NCBI GenBank assembly: GCA_030152605.1
Contig: JASLJB010000235.1
Span: 1-5,308, forward strand
Direction: 5' to 3'
From: Acinetobacter sp.
GTDB taxonomy: Bacteria > Pseudomonadota > Gammaproteobacteria > Pseudomonadales > Moraxellaceae
Length of the DNA stretch: 5,308 bases
In this document: piece by piece, positions 1 through 5,308 of the stretch
How the letters are laid out: every line of letters begins with the position of its first letter
Numbering within the stretch: position 1 is the first letter of the stretch
Position numbers and translations under genes: made by a program
The notes under the pieces: generated by a model
The model's database searches: none
Told to the model about the DNA's origin: nothing
What the model saw: only the letters and a program-made list of their open reading frames with translations

Positions 1-34
1 CTGTAAGTTACTGCCCAAGCAAAGCAGCGTGGTC

Positions 35-38
35 GGAG
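35..38 (+). promoter_or_regulatory. Ribosome binding site of vgrG
   Basis: GGAG lies 8 bases before the ATG at 47. With the in-frame TAA at 44-46, which rules out a longer N-terminus, it decides the start of vgrG. Confidence 0.6.
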
Positions 39-46
39 CCAACTAA

Positions 47-2677
47 ATGATCAATACCATTCAACAGGCATTGGCGCAACTGGGGCTGAGTGCAAAAAAA
101 CGTGCGATTCATGTGCAATTTTCCAATACTGTGCTCAATCAACAACTCTATCTGCAACGGATCGATGGGACGCATGAGATCAATAACGGCTTCAGTGCGC
201 AACTGATTTGCCTGTCTACGGATGCGAGCATCCCACTCAAGCAATTGATCGGCAGTCAGGTTGCCGTCGATACGATCACGGATCGTGGCGAGTTTTTTCG
301 TTGCAGTGGAATTGTCACTGCGGCGAGCATCGGTGCCTCGGATGGTGCATTGACGATTTATCAGATCAAGATGTCTGATGCCAGCGCGCTTTGGCATAAA
401 CGCCGGAATAGCCGGGTGTTTATGAGCAAGTCGGTACTGGAGGTGGTTGAATGTGTGTTTAAGGAATGGCAACAACGTAGTGCGTTATTTGCCGCCAGTT
501 TAAGCTTGGACTTGAGCGCTATACAGCAGCACTATGATATTCGTCCTTTTATTATGCAGTCCAATGAAACGGACTATGCCTTTGTCACACGTTTGCTGCG
601 TGAGGAAGGCATTAACTGGTTGATCGATGAGGCGCAGTTGTTGGTCTCCAATCCTCAAGTATCGATTCAGCCGCAACTGTTACGTTTGCTGGATGATCAA
701 AGTCAATTCAAAGCCTTAGATCGTCGCAGCATTCACTTTCAGCGCAGTAGCGCCACAGAGCGTTCAGACAGTATGACTGCATTTGTTGCTCAGCGCAGTC
801 TGCAACCCACTGCGGTACATGTGCAGCGATGGCAGCCCGACGCACTCGAACAACAACAGGGGGCAGGTTCAGTACTGAGCAATCATCGTCATAGTGATCA
901 GCATGATAACAATAGCTTGGCTTTAGAAAGTGCTTGGAACTTTAGTCCGGCATGGATGCAAGATCTCAATGCTGAAGATCAGACCACCGCATCAGGTAAT
1001 TCTCAGATTGAACGAATCAATCAAAATCTTTCCAATGCTTATGCAAGTCAAGCCAAACAGTTTGTTGCGCACTCCACGGTACGCGATGCCCAAGTTGGTT
1101 ACTGGTTTGAGTTTAACGGGCACCCTGAGATTGATTTGCACAGCGGTGCAGATAAAGAGTTCCTTATTATCTCCAAGTCTTTTTATCAGCAGAACAACTT
1201 ACCCAAAGACTTGAATGATCAAGTCATGGCTTTGTTAGATCAAAGCCAATGGCAGCTTGAAAACATTAAAAATAAAGATGAACGTCAAGCCAATCGTTTG
1301 CTGTTACAACGACGTCAAATTGCCTTTGTCCCTGCATACAACCCCTTGCAGCATCTACCTGCGGCACATCCGCAACGTGCCAAAGTGGTGGGGCCGCAGG
1401 GTGAGGAAATTCATGTTGATGCATGGGGCCGGATTAAAGTTCGGTTTTTATTCACGCGGGCGGAAGATCACGCACATGATGGTGGTGCGGGGAGCAATAA
1501 CACTGACAGCGATTCTGCATGGGTCGATGTGCTTACGCCGTGGGCAGGTGAAGGCTATGGGGTGAGACTGTTACCACGGATCGATGAAATCGTGGTGATT
1601 GACTTTTTTGATGGCAACATCGATCGACCATTTGTTATCGGACGTATTCATGAGGCACAGCGCTCTCCAACTCAGTTTGATAGCAAGGGGCAATTGCCTG
1701 AGACCAAAAAGCTCAGTGGTATTCGTTCCAAAGAAGTCGGTGGAGAAGGTTTTGGCCAGCTCCGTTTTGATGATACGAATGGGCAGATTAGCAGCCAGTT
1801 GCAAAGCAGTCATGGGGCGAGTCAGCTCAATCTCGGTCATCTGAGTCATCCCAAAGAGGCTGAAGAAAGTGAGAGTCGTGGTGAAGGGTTTGAGCTTAGG
1901 ACGGATTTAGCAGGAACTATTCGAAGTAAGGGGCTTTATCTTTCAACTTTTGTTCAGTCTGAGGCTGAAGGTACTCAATTAGAAACGAAAGAAGCTTTGG
2001 ATCAATTTTCTGAAAGTCTAGAGAGTATGAAAGTGCTTTCAGAATATGCTGAAAAACAAAAGGCAGAACCAGCAGATATGCTCAATCATATCGAAAACTA
2101 TATTCAGAAGGTTGAATCACAGTGGGCTGATTTAAAAGCCATGAAAGATGCAGTCATGTTGCTGGCATCACCTGAAAGTATTGCTATGGTTTCAGGGAAA
2201 GGTGTACATATTAATGCTTTAGAAAGTATCACTATGGGGAGTGGTCAATCAATTAATATCAGTACCGATGAAAATCTTATTTTAAATGCAAAGAAGAAAG
2301 CCAGTATTTTTGTGGGACAAGAAGACTTTAAAGTATATACGGCCAAAGGGAAAATGGATATTCAAGTTCAAGACAATGCATTAGATGCGATGGCTCGATC
2401 AGATATTACCATTACCTCTTCAGAAGGCAAGGTTGAGATTAATAGCCCCACGGAAATTGTATTAAGAGCAAAGGATAGCGCGATTCGTATAGATGGTAAT
2501 GGGGTAACGGTTATTACACCGAAAGCATTTAAGTCAAAAGCTGGGCAGCATATTTTCACCAGTGGTGCAACAGAATCACCACAGCTTCCTATTTTTCCTA
2601 ATAATGTTTGTTGGGAGTGTTTAGCTAGACGTGCAGCACAAAAAGGTGCATTTATTAATAAAGGGGATGGGCTTTAA
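47..2677 (+). CDS. vgrG: T6SS spike protein VgrG with DUF2345 C-terminal region
   Basis: Forms the trimeric tip of the type VI secretion tail, which is fired through the envelope with its effector cargo. Visible layout of the 876 residues: a gp27-like N-terminal part (about 15-430); a gp5/OB-type module (about 440-535) with HVDAWGRIKVRF from residue 456, the DFFDGN stretch at 519 and GRIH at 532; the end of the conserved core at about 568-600 (FGQLRFDDTNGQ, then LNLGHL); a charged, probably helical insert (about 638-705); a DUF2345-type beta-helical repeat region (about 706-810); and a short tail with a CWEC motif at 855-858. No appended toxin domain is recognisable, so cargo is probably carried non-covalently. 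The ATG at 47 directly follows an in-frame TAA (44-46) and has GGAG at 35-38, which fixes the start. The stop overlaps the next gene. GC drops after about base 1850. Family assignment is secure; cargo specificity is inferred. Confidence 0.96.
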   Translation: MINTIQQALAQLGLSAKKRAIHVQFSNTVLNQQLYLQRIDGTHEINNGFSAQLICLSTDASIPLKQLIGSQVAVDTITDRGEFFRCSGIVTAASIGASDGALTIYQIKMSDASALWHKRRNSRVFMSKSVLEVVECVFKEWQQRSALFAASLSLDLSAIQQHYDIRPFIMQSNETDYAFVTRLLREEGINWLIDEAQLLVSNPQVSIQPQLLRLLDDQSQFKALDRRSIHFQRSSATERSDSMTAFVAQRSLQPTAVHVQRWQPDALEQQQGAGSVLSNHRHSDQHDNNSLALESAWNFSPAWMQDLNAEDQTTASGNSQIERINQNLSNAYASQAKQFVAHSTVRDAQVGYWFEFNGHPEIDLHSGADKEFLIISKSFYQQNNLPKDLNDQVMALLDQSQWQLENIKNKDERQANRLLLQRRQIAFVPAYNPLQHLPAAHPQRAKVVGPQGEEIHVDAWGRIKVRFLFTRAEDHAHDGGAGSNNTDSDSAWVDVLTPWAGEGYGVRLLPRIDEIVVIDFFDGNIDRPFVIGRIHEAQRSPTQFDSKGQLPETKKLSGIRSKEVGGEGFGQLRFDDTNGQISSQLQSSHGASQLNLGHLSHPKEAEESESRGEGFELRTDLAGTIRSKGLYLSTFVQSEAEGTQLETKEALDQFSESLESMKVLSEYAEKQKAEPADMLNHIENYIQKVESQWADLKAMKDAVMLLASPESIAMVSGKGVHINALESITMGSGQSINISTDENLILNAKKKASIFVGQEDFKVYTAKGKMDIQVQDNALDAMARSDITITSSEGKVEINSPTEIVLRAKDSAIRIDGNGVTVITPKAFKSKAGQHIFTSGATESPQLPIFPNNVCWECLARRAAQKGAFINKGDGL

Positions 2678-3588
2678 TGATGAACAATACCCATCAAAGA
2701 TTGAAGGTCTTATTTAAAACATTTGAAAAGTATTCTTTGGAGCGTTTAGCACTCAATGCTTATGCTGTGGCAGATGCAGCTCAAGATGCAAAGTTTCTAA
2801 AATCTTTAGTTCACTTACGACAGAAGTGTCTATTCATTGAAGCTGCTGGAGAAAAAGCCAAAGCTGTTTCGCCTCATTTACTGCAATTACCACAAGACTT
2901 TTCTGCTAAAGAATGGGATTGGTTAGCTAAAAATGTGGCTGGAACTAGCAATATGACGATTATTATTACTAGCTTGCCCTTTGATCTTTTATTTGAGCAT
3001 TTACGTCAATTTTTAGAGGTTAAATTAGACGGTGGCTTAGAGATGTTTCTTGCTTTTTGGGATCCAGCAATTTTAGCAACTTTATTGGGTAATCAAGAGG
3101 ATCAAAGCCTATATATTAAAGGGCCTGTTTTTAATGAACAGCAAGTTGAAAACTTATTAGCACCAATTCAAAGTTGGTGGTATTGGGATCGTACCCGATC
3201 TTTACAAGCCATTTTTGGTTTAAACCAAAAATTTGAACAATTGCCTGTTATTGCAACACCATTACATTTTTCAGTAGAGCAAGAAGAGCGAATAGTTGAA
3301 GCAACTTTACCAGATAACCTTATCTACTATTTAAAGCTCAATAATAGTTTTCTAATTGATGATATGGATGATGCACAACGCTATGCATTTGTAATCAATA
3401 CACTGCCAGAAGCCCGTGAATATACTTTAACGGGAACCAGAGACCTATTGAATTTTATGTGCTTAAAACTCCTTTATAAAGAAAATTTTAGTTTGGATGA
3501 ACAGCTACAAAAGATGCTATTTAAACTAAAACATAAGCAAATATCTATGGACGAGGTTATGGTTCACCTTGCAGAAACTCCCGCATAA
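2677..3588 (+). CDS. DUF4123 T6SS effector adaptor/chaperone (Tap/TEC-like)
   Basis: A cytoplasmic adaptor of the DUF4123 family, whose characterised members bind an effector and the C-terminus of the adjacent VgrG and load the effector before firing. The 303-residue protein has no signal peptide or membrane segment. The N-terminal part (about 20-140) has the expected look: a start resembling 'YAVADAAQD', the strand 'CLFIEAAGE', and the family-typical FWDP at residues 127-130. The C-terminal half is variable, as expected for the effector-binding part. Its start codon overlaps the vgrG stop (TAATG), which suggests translational coupling; AAGGGG around 2661-2666 is the likely ribosome site. A second ATG follows immediately at 2680, so the true start could be one codon later. 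It shares the low GC of the vgrG 3' end, suggesting the two travel together. The cognate effector is probably the broken DUF2235 gene downstream (inference). Confidence 0.88.
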   Translation: MMNNTHQRLKVLFKTFEKYSLERLALNAYAVADAAQDAKFLKSLVHLRQKCLFIEAAGEKAKAVSPHLLQLPQDFSAKEWDWLAKNVAGTSNMTIIITSLPFDLLFEHLRQFLEVKLDGGLEMFLAFWDPAILATLLGNQEDQSLYIKGPVFNEQQVENLLAPIQSWWYWDRTRSLQAIFGLNQKFEQLPVIATPLHFSVEQEERIVEATLPDNLIYYLKLNNSFLIDDMDDAQRYAFVINTLPEAREYTLTGTRDLLNFMCLKLLYKENFSLDEQLQKMLFKLKHKQISMDEVMVHLAETPA

Positions 3589-3637
3589 ATCAAATATTCT
3601 TCTGACTTAACTTATTAATTGTTAATGGAAAAAAGCA

Positions 3638-4069
3638 ATGAAACTTAACAAGCTTTTAATCTTACCATTCGGGCTGATGCTCAGTGTCGTTGGTTGCGCA
3701 AGCAAGCCATTTTCTACGTACCATATGGCCACGACCTCCTTTGTTTATGATCCAACCTATTCTGAATATGATTTGCAATTAAATGGTATAGGTATAGGTG
3801 GTGGTTTTGGAAATGCCATATCAACCGATCCGATCAAAGTAGGAGTACAAGAGATCACCTGGGGAGAGTCAAACAGCAAAAAAAAACATTCAGCCCAAAA
3901 TCAAGTGGTGATTAGCCGCGCGCAACTCAAAGGTAAACGTTATCTGGCAGCCCATATTTATCCAGATGATACGGTGGAAATTATGACCTCTAACGATCGG
4001 CCTCAACCCACAGAAAAAGGCCTACACTGGATGGGGGAAATTAGACAACAACAAAAAGCCAAACACTAA
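3638..4069 (+). CDS. Small lipoprotein, copy 1; candidate T6SS immunity protein
   Basis: A 143-residue protein with a classic lipoprotein signal: Lys-rich start, hydrophobic core, and lipobox V-V-G-C with the acylated Cys at residue 20. The +2 residue is Ala, not Asp, which favours the outer membrane under the usual sorting rule. The mature part has a Gly-rich segment (GIGIGGGFGNA, residues 50-60), then a conserved block from residue 61 including 'VGVQEITWGES' and 'YLAAHIYPDD'. I do not recognise the family with certainty; a DUF3304-like lipoprotein is possible. It sits between the adaptor and a lipase-type effector gene, where immunity proteins to T6SS phospholipases are often envelope lipoproteins, so an immunity role is inferred. 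It starts 49 bases after the adaptor stop, with GGAA at 3627-3630 as ribosome site, so it could be read from the vgrG transcript. It contains a run of nine A at 3878-3886. It is 88% identical in protein to the next copy. Confidence 0.85.
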   Translation: MKLNKLLILPFGLMLSVVGCASKPFSTYHMATTSFVYDPTYSEYDLQLNGIGIGGGFGNAISTDPIKVGVQEITWGESNSKKKHSAQNQVVISRAQLKGKRYLAAHIYPDDTVEIMTSNDRPQPTEKGLHWMGEIRQQQKAKH

Positions 4070-4089
4070 GCTTAGACTGCATAAGGAAA
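3638..4089 (+). repeat. Direct repeat unit, copy 1 (lipoprotein gene plus 20-bp 3' flank)
   Basis: This segment repeats at 4183-4634 with a constant offset of 545 bases and no indels. The similarity extends 20 bases beyond the stop codon (4070-4089) into an AAGGAAA ribosome-site sequence, then ends. From codon 61 to base 4089 (272 bases) I count 7 differences from the other copy; the first 60 codons are more diverged. Confidence 0.92.
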
Positions 4090-4112
4090 GAGCATAACTC
4101 TATTGGATTTAG

Positions 4113-4167
4113 TAAGTTAAGCAGTACAAATGCATAGTTAACCGTTTTTACTGCTTAATTTATTTTT
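4113..4167 (+). terminator. Hairpin with T-run; probable intrinsic terminator or attenuator
   Basis: The left arm 4113-4126 (TAAGTTAAGCAGTA) pairs with the right arm 4149-4162 (TACTGCTTAATTTA): 14 pairs including one G-U wobble, of which the inner 10 are perfect, with a 22-base loop. TTTTT follows at 4163-4167. The stem is AT-rich, so its strength as a terminator is uncertain. It lies between the two lipoprotein genes and would separate copy 2 and the effector from the vgrG transcript, at least partly. Confidence 0.5.
4138..4166 (+). promoter_or_regulatory. Possible weak promoter for lipoprotein copy 2
   Basis: TTAACC (4138-4143) and TATTTT (4161-4166) are 17 bases apart, an acceptable sigma-70 arrangement with imperfect hexamers. 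It overlaps the hairpin, and the region is AT-rich, so a chance match is quite possible. It is listed because a terminator here would leave copy 2 in need of a promoter. Confidence 0.2.
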
Positions 4168-4182
4168 AATAAGGAATACACG

Positions 4183-4614
4183 ATGAAATTCAAAAAGCTT
4201 TTAATCTTACCATTCGGGCTGATGCTCAGTGTCGTTGGCTGCGCAAGCAAGCCATTCTCTACTTACTATATGGCTACCACCTCCTTTGTTTATGATCCAA
4301 CATATACCAGTTATATGGTGAAACTAAATGATCATGAAATAGGAGGAGGCTTCGGTGGAGGAATATCAACCGATCCGATCAAAGTAGGAGTACAAGAGAT
4401 CACCTGGGGAGAGTCAAACAGCTATAAAGAACATTCAGCTCAAAATCAAGTGGTGATTAGCCGCGCGCAACTCAAAGGTAAACGTTATCTGGCAGCCCAT
4501 ATTTATCCAGATGATACGGTGGAAATTATGACCTCTAATGATCGGCCTCAACCCACAGAAAAAGGCCTACACTGGATGGAGAAAATTAGACAACAACAAA
4601 AAGCCAAACACTAA
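4183..4614 (+). CDS. Small lipoprotein, copy 2; candidate T6SS immunity protein
   Basis: A tandem paralogue of the preceding gene, same length (143 residues), with the same lipobox V-V-G-C and Cys at 20. Seventeen residues differ (positions 3, 4, 29, 42, 43, 45-47, 50-52, 59, 60, 81, 83, 133, 134). Ten of them lie between 42 and 60, so that segment is the likely specificity-determining surface (inference). AAGG at 4171-4174 sits 8 bases before the ATG. A hairpin with a T-run lies just upstream, so this copy may need its own promoter or read-through. The stop is 24 bases before the truncated effector ORF, making it the copy most closely linked to that effector. The family was not firmly recognised; the immunity role rests on the lipoprotein signal and on its position next to a DUF2235 effector. 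Confidence 0.85.
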   Translation: MKFKKLLILPFGLMLSVVGCASKPFSTYYMATTSFVYDPTYTSYMVKLNDHEIGGGFGGGISTDPIKVGVQEITWGESNSYKEHSAQNQVVISRAQLKGKRYLAAHIYPDDTVEIMTSNDRPQPTEKGLHWMEKIRQQQKAKH

Positions 4615-4634
4615 GCTTAGACTGCATAAGGAAA
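4183..4634 (+). repeat. Direct repeat unit, copy 2 (lipoprotein gene plus 20-bp 3' flank)
   Basis: The partner of 3638-4089. Here the shared 3' flank supplies the AAGG (4628-4631) that serves as ribosome site for the effector ORF at 4639. In copy 1 the same signal is followed by no start codon at the equivalent place. Confidence 0.92.
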
Positions 4635-4638
4635 AATA

Positions 4639-4986
4639 ATGTTAGATGACAAGATTCAAAGAGTCTCTGCCTTAAATCAAGATGTGGATAATACGCCAGC
4701 TCAAGCAAGACAAGACTGCAGTGATGTGGTGAATATCGCAGTTTTTTTTGATGGTACAGGCAATAATAAAGATGCCGATGAGAAAAAACGGAAATGGGCC
4801 AACCCTGCACGTTTATGGAGAAATGCTCAAACATTAAAAGAAACGAATAAAAAAAAAGGCAGGATATATCCAGATCATGCTATTTATGTTTTTGACTGTA
4901 GTTCAGCTTTTGTTAACTTCAGGCCATACTCTTATTTTCCGTATTCTTGGCACAGGCACAGAGTGTTATGGTTGATAGTAGAATGA
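4639..4986 (+). pseudogene. Truncated DUF2235 (Tle1-type) T6SS lipase effector, N-terminal fragment
   Basis: Full-length members are alpha/beta-hydrolase phospholipase effectors of several hundred residues delivered by VgrG; this ORF has only 115. After a polar leader of about 30 residues it shows the DUF2235 opening strand and loop, VNIAVFFDGTGNN (about residues 31-43), then a plausible helix (NPARLWRNAQTL) and IYPDHAIYV (about 75-83), which in relatives leads into the next strand. From about residue 84 (base 4888) the sequence stops looking like the family and ends in an unrelated aromatic tail (FRPYSYFPYSWHRHR) before TGA. The catalytic region (GxSxG nucleophile, Asp, His) is absent. AAGG at 4628-4631 and the ATG at 4639 give a good start. 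A run of nine A at 4849-4857 is not the cause of the break, because the family-like frame continues past it. The fragment is probably non-functional. Confidence 0.75.
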
Positions 4987-5008
4987 GAGATAAACTTTTA
5001 TTTAGCAT
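4919..5008 (-). CDS. Short lipoprotein-type ORF, antisense to effector remnant (tiny or truncated gene)
   Basis: Reading the minus strand from 5008 down to 4919 gives 29 residues: MLNKSLSLILLSTI, then the lipobox L-C-A-C with Cys at 19, then AKNTENKSMA and a TGA. The n-region Lys, hydrophobic core and lipobox make a textbook lipoprotein signal, unlikely to arise by chance in the reverse of a degraded gene. The mature part would be only 11 residues, so this is either a tiny lipoprotein or, more likely, the 5' end of a lipoprotein gene whose remainder was lost at the junction near 4888-4918. No strong ribosome site is visible upstream. It overlaps the 3' end of the truncated effector ORF in antisense, which suggests that the C-terminal 30 or so residues of that ORF are only the reverse reading of this gene. 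Confidence 0.5.
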   Translation of the reverse strand: MLNKSLSLILLSTITLCACAKNTENKSMA

Positions 5009-5044
5009 AACGATCAAAATGTGACTTATCTTAAGTTACATACA

Positions 5045-5068
5045 ATTTTACAAGTGCTTAACTTTCGT
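5045..5068 (-). promoter_or_regulatory. Possible promoter of the minus-strand lipoprotein ORF
   Basis: On the minus strand TAAAAT (plus-strand 5050-5045) is a good -10 match, preceded at 16-bp spacing by TTTAAC-like sequence that is a poor -35. It would place transcription about 30 bases upstream of the ATG at 5008. The evidence is only hexamer similarity in an AT-rich stretch. Confidence 0.2.
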
Positions 5069-5105
5069 TAAAAGAATCATTGTGTTAATTGTAGTTGCAG
5101 TACCT

Positions 5106-5273
5106 ATGAGTGATATGGAGTTAGAGAAAGCTTACTTAGCAAATGTCAAAAGACATGCAATGATTAGGCAGTCAGAAGAAGTAAAGCTAAAAGAAAAGGG
5201 TTATCAGGTTGACGAAAGCTATCAAGATCCTGAAGTTTGGGAGTTTGTGGGTAATACCCCCATTTTTAATTGA
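5106..5273 (+). CDS. Short charged ORF; possible C-terminal remnant of a T6SS effector
   Basis: The frame is open from 5025 to the TGA at 5271-5273. The natural-looking protein begins at MSDMELEKAYL (ATG at 5106) and runs 55 residues; a GTG at 5082 would add eight. The content is helical and highly charged (EKAYLANVKRHAMIRQSEE), ending in DPEVWEFVGNTPIFN. No ribosome site is present before either start, there is no signal peptide, and the frame continues upstream without a stop for about 27 codons. This fits the 3' end of a larger gene better than a free-standing gene. Given the decayed effector directly upstream, the simplest reading is the C-terminal end of that effector or of a relative, left after an internal replacement. 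I do not recognise the sequence, so this is inference; an independent small protein remains possible. Confidence 0.35.
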   Translation: MSDMELEKAYLANVKRHAMIRQSEEVKLKEKGYQVDESYQDPEVWEFVGNTPIFN

Positions 5274-5277
5274 GTTA

Positions 5278-5308
5278 ATGAGTAGAAAAACCGAAGCCTT
5301 TATCATTG
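5278..5308 (+). CDS. Possible start of the next gene, cut by the window end
   Basis: An ATG four bases after the preceding stop opens a frame (MSRKTEAFII) that runs to the window edge. The tight spacing resembles an effector-immunity or operon junction. Only ten codons are visible and the ribosome site is poor (GAG at 5272-5274), so nothing can be said of the function. Confidence 0.3.
   Translation, partial: MSRKTEAFII

Noticed and set aside
2..46. Frame open from the window edge to TAA at 44-46, directly abutting vgrG, as the C-terminus of an upstream gene
   Set aside because: Only 14 codons are visible, with no recognisable motif; an open frame this short is expected by chance.
8..475. 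Minus-strand 155-codon ORF
   Set aside because: It lies antisense to the well-conserved VgrG N-terminus; its composition is that of a shadow frame with no recognisable domain.
1571..1849. Minus- and plus-frame ORFs of 80-90 codons overlapping the vgrG core
   Set aside because: Both are out-of-frame readings of conserved VgrG sequence, without ribosome sites or protein features.
3589..3637. Promoter or terminator between the adaptor gene and lipoprotein copy 1
   Set aside because: No hairpin with T-run and no well-spaced -35/-10 pair; the gap looks like a plain intra-operon spacer with a ribosome site.
3638..4634. CRISPR array or mobile repeat
   Set aside because: There are only two long gene-sized repeats, fully explained by duplication of a coding gene.
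4586..4834. Minus-strand 82-codon ORF across the copy 2/effector junction
   Set aside because: It covers the DUF2235 motif in antisense and the 3' end of the duplicated lipoprotein; its Cys/His/Leu-rich sequence is typical of a shadow frame.
4849..4857. A9 tract as the site of a frameshift that truncated the effector
   Set aside because: The frame stays family-like for about ten residues past the tract (IYPDHAIYV), and other frames after 4888 do not restore DUF2235-like sequence.
4888..5105. Insertion sequence as the cause of the effector break
   Set aside because: No transposase coding sequence, terminal inverted repeats or flanking target duplication could be seen in this short stretch.

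Overview
The window carries one accessory type VI secretion (T6SS) island: a vgrG spike gene, its DUF4123 adaptor, two tandem copies of a small lipoprotein gene, and a broken effector gene. The style of the VgrG N-terminus, the AT-rich codon use and the vgrG-DUF4123-lipoprotein-DUF2235 order suggest Acinetobacter or a close relative. This is a judgement from memory of the families, not from a search.

Layout, all on the + strand unless stated: 47-2677 VgrG (876 aa, no obvious C-terminal toxin domain); 2677-3588 DUF4123/Tap-type adaptor (303 aa), overlapping vgrG by one base; 3638-4069 lipoprotein copy 1 (143 aa); 4091-4182 spacer with a 14-bp hairpin and T-run (probable intrinsic terminator); 4183-4614 lipoprotein copy 2 (143 aa, 126/143 identical to copy 1); 4639-4986 the N-terminus of a DUF2235 (Tle1-type alpha/beta hydrolase) T6SS effector that loses its family-like sequence near base 4888; 5008-4919 on the minus strand a 29-codon lipoprotein-type ORF with a clear lipobox, lying on the far side of that break; 5106-5273 a short charged ORF that may be an effector C-terminal remnant; 5278 onward the possible start of a further gene, cut by the window edge.

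Proposed logic (inference): VgrG forms the puncturing tip, the DUF4123 protein loads a lipase-type effector onto the variable VgrG C-terminus, and the lipoproteins are anchored in the envelope as immunity proteins against that effector. The effector is now decayed, while two near-identical immunity candidates remain intact and differ mainly by amino-acid-changing substitutions in one short segment. Base composition drops inside vgrG at about 1845-1860, just after the conserved spike core, and stays low through the adaptor. This fits exchange of the vgrG 3' end together with its adaptor and effector cargo.
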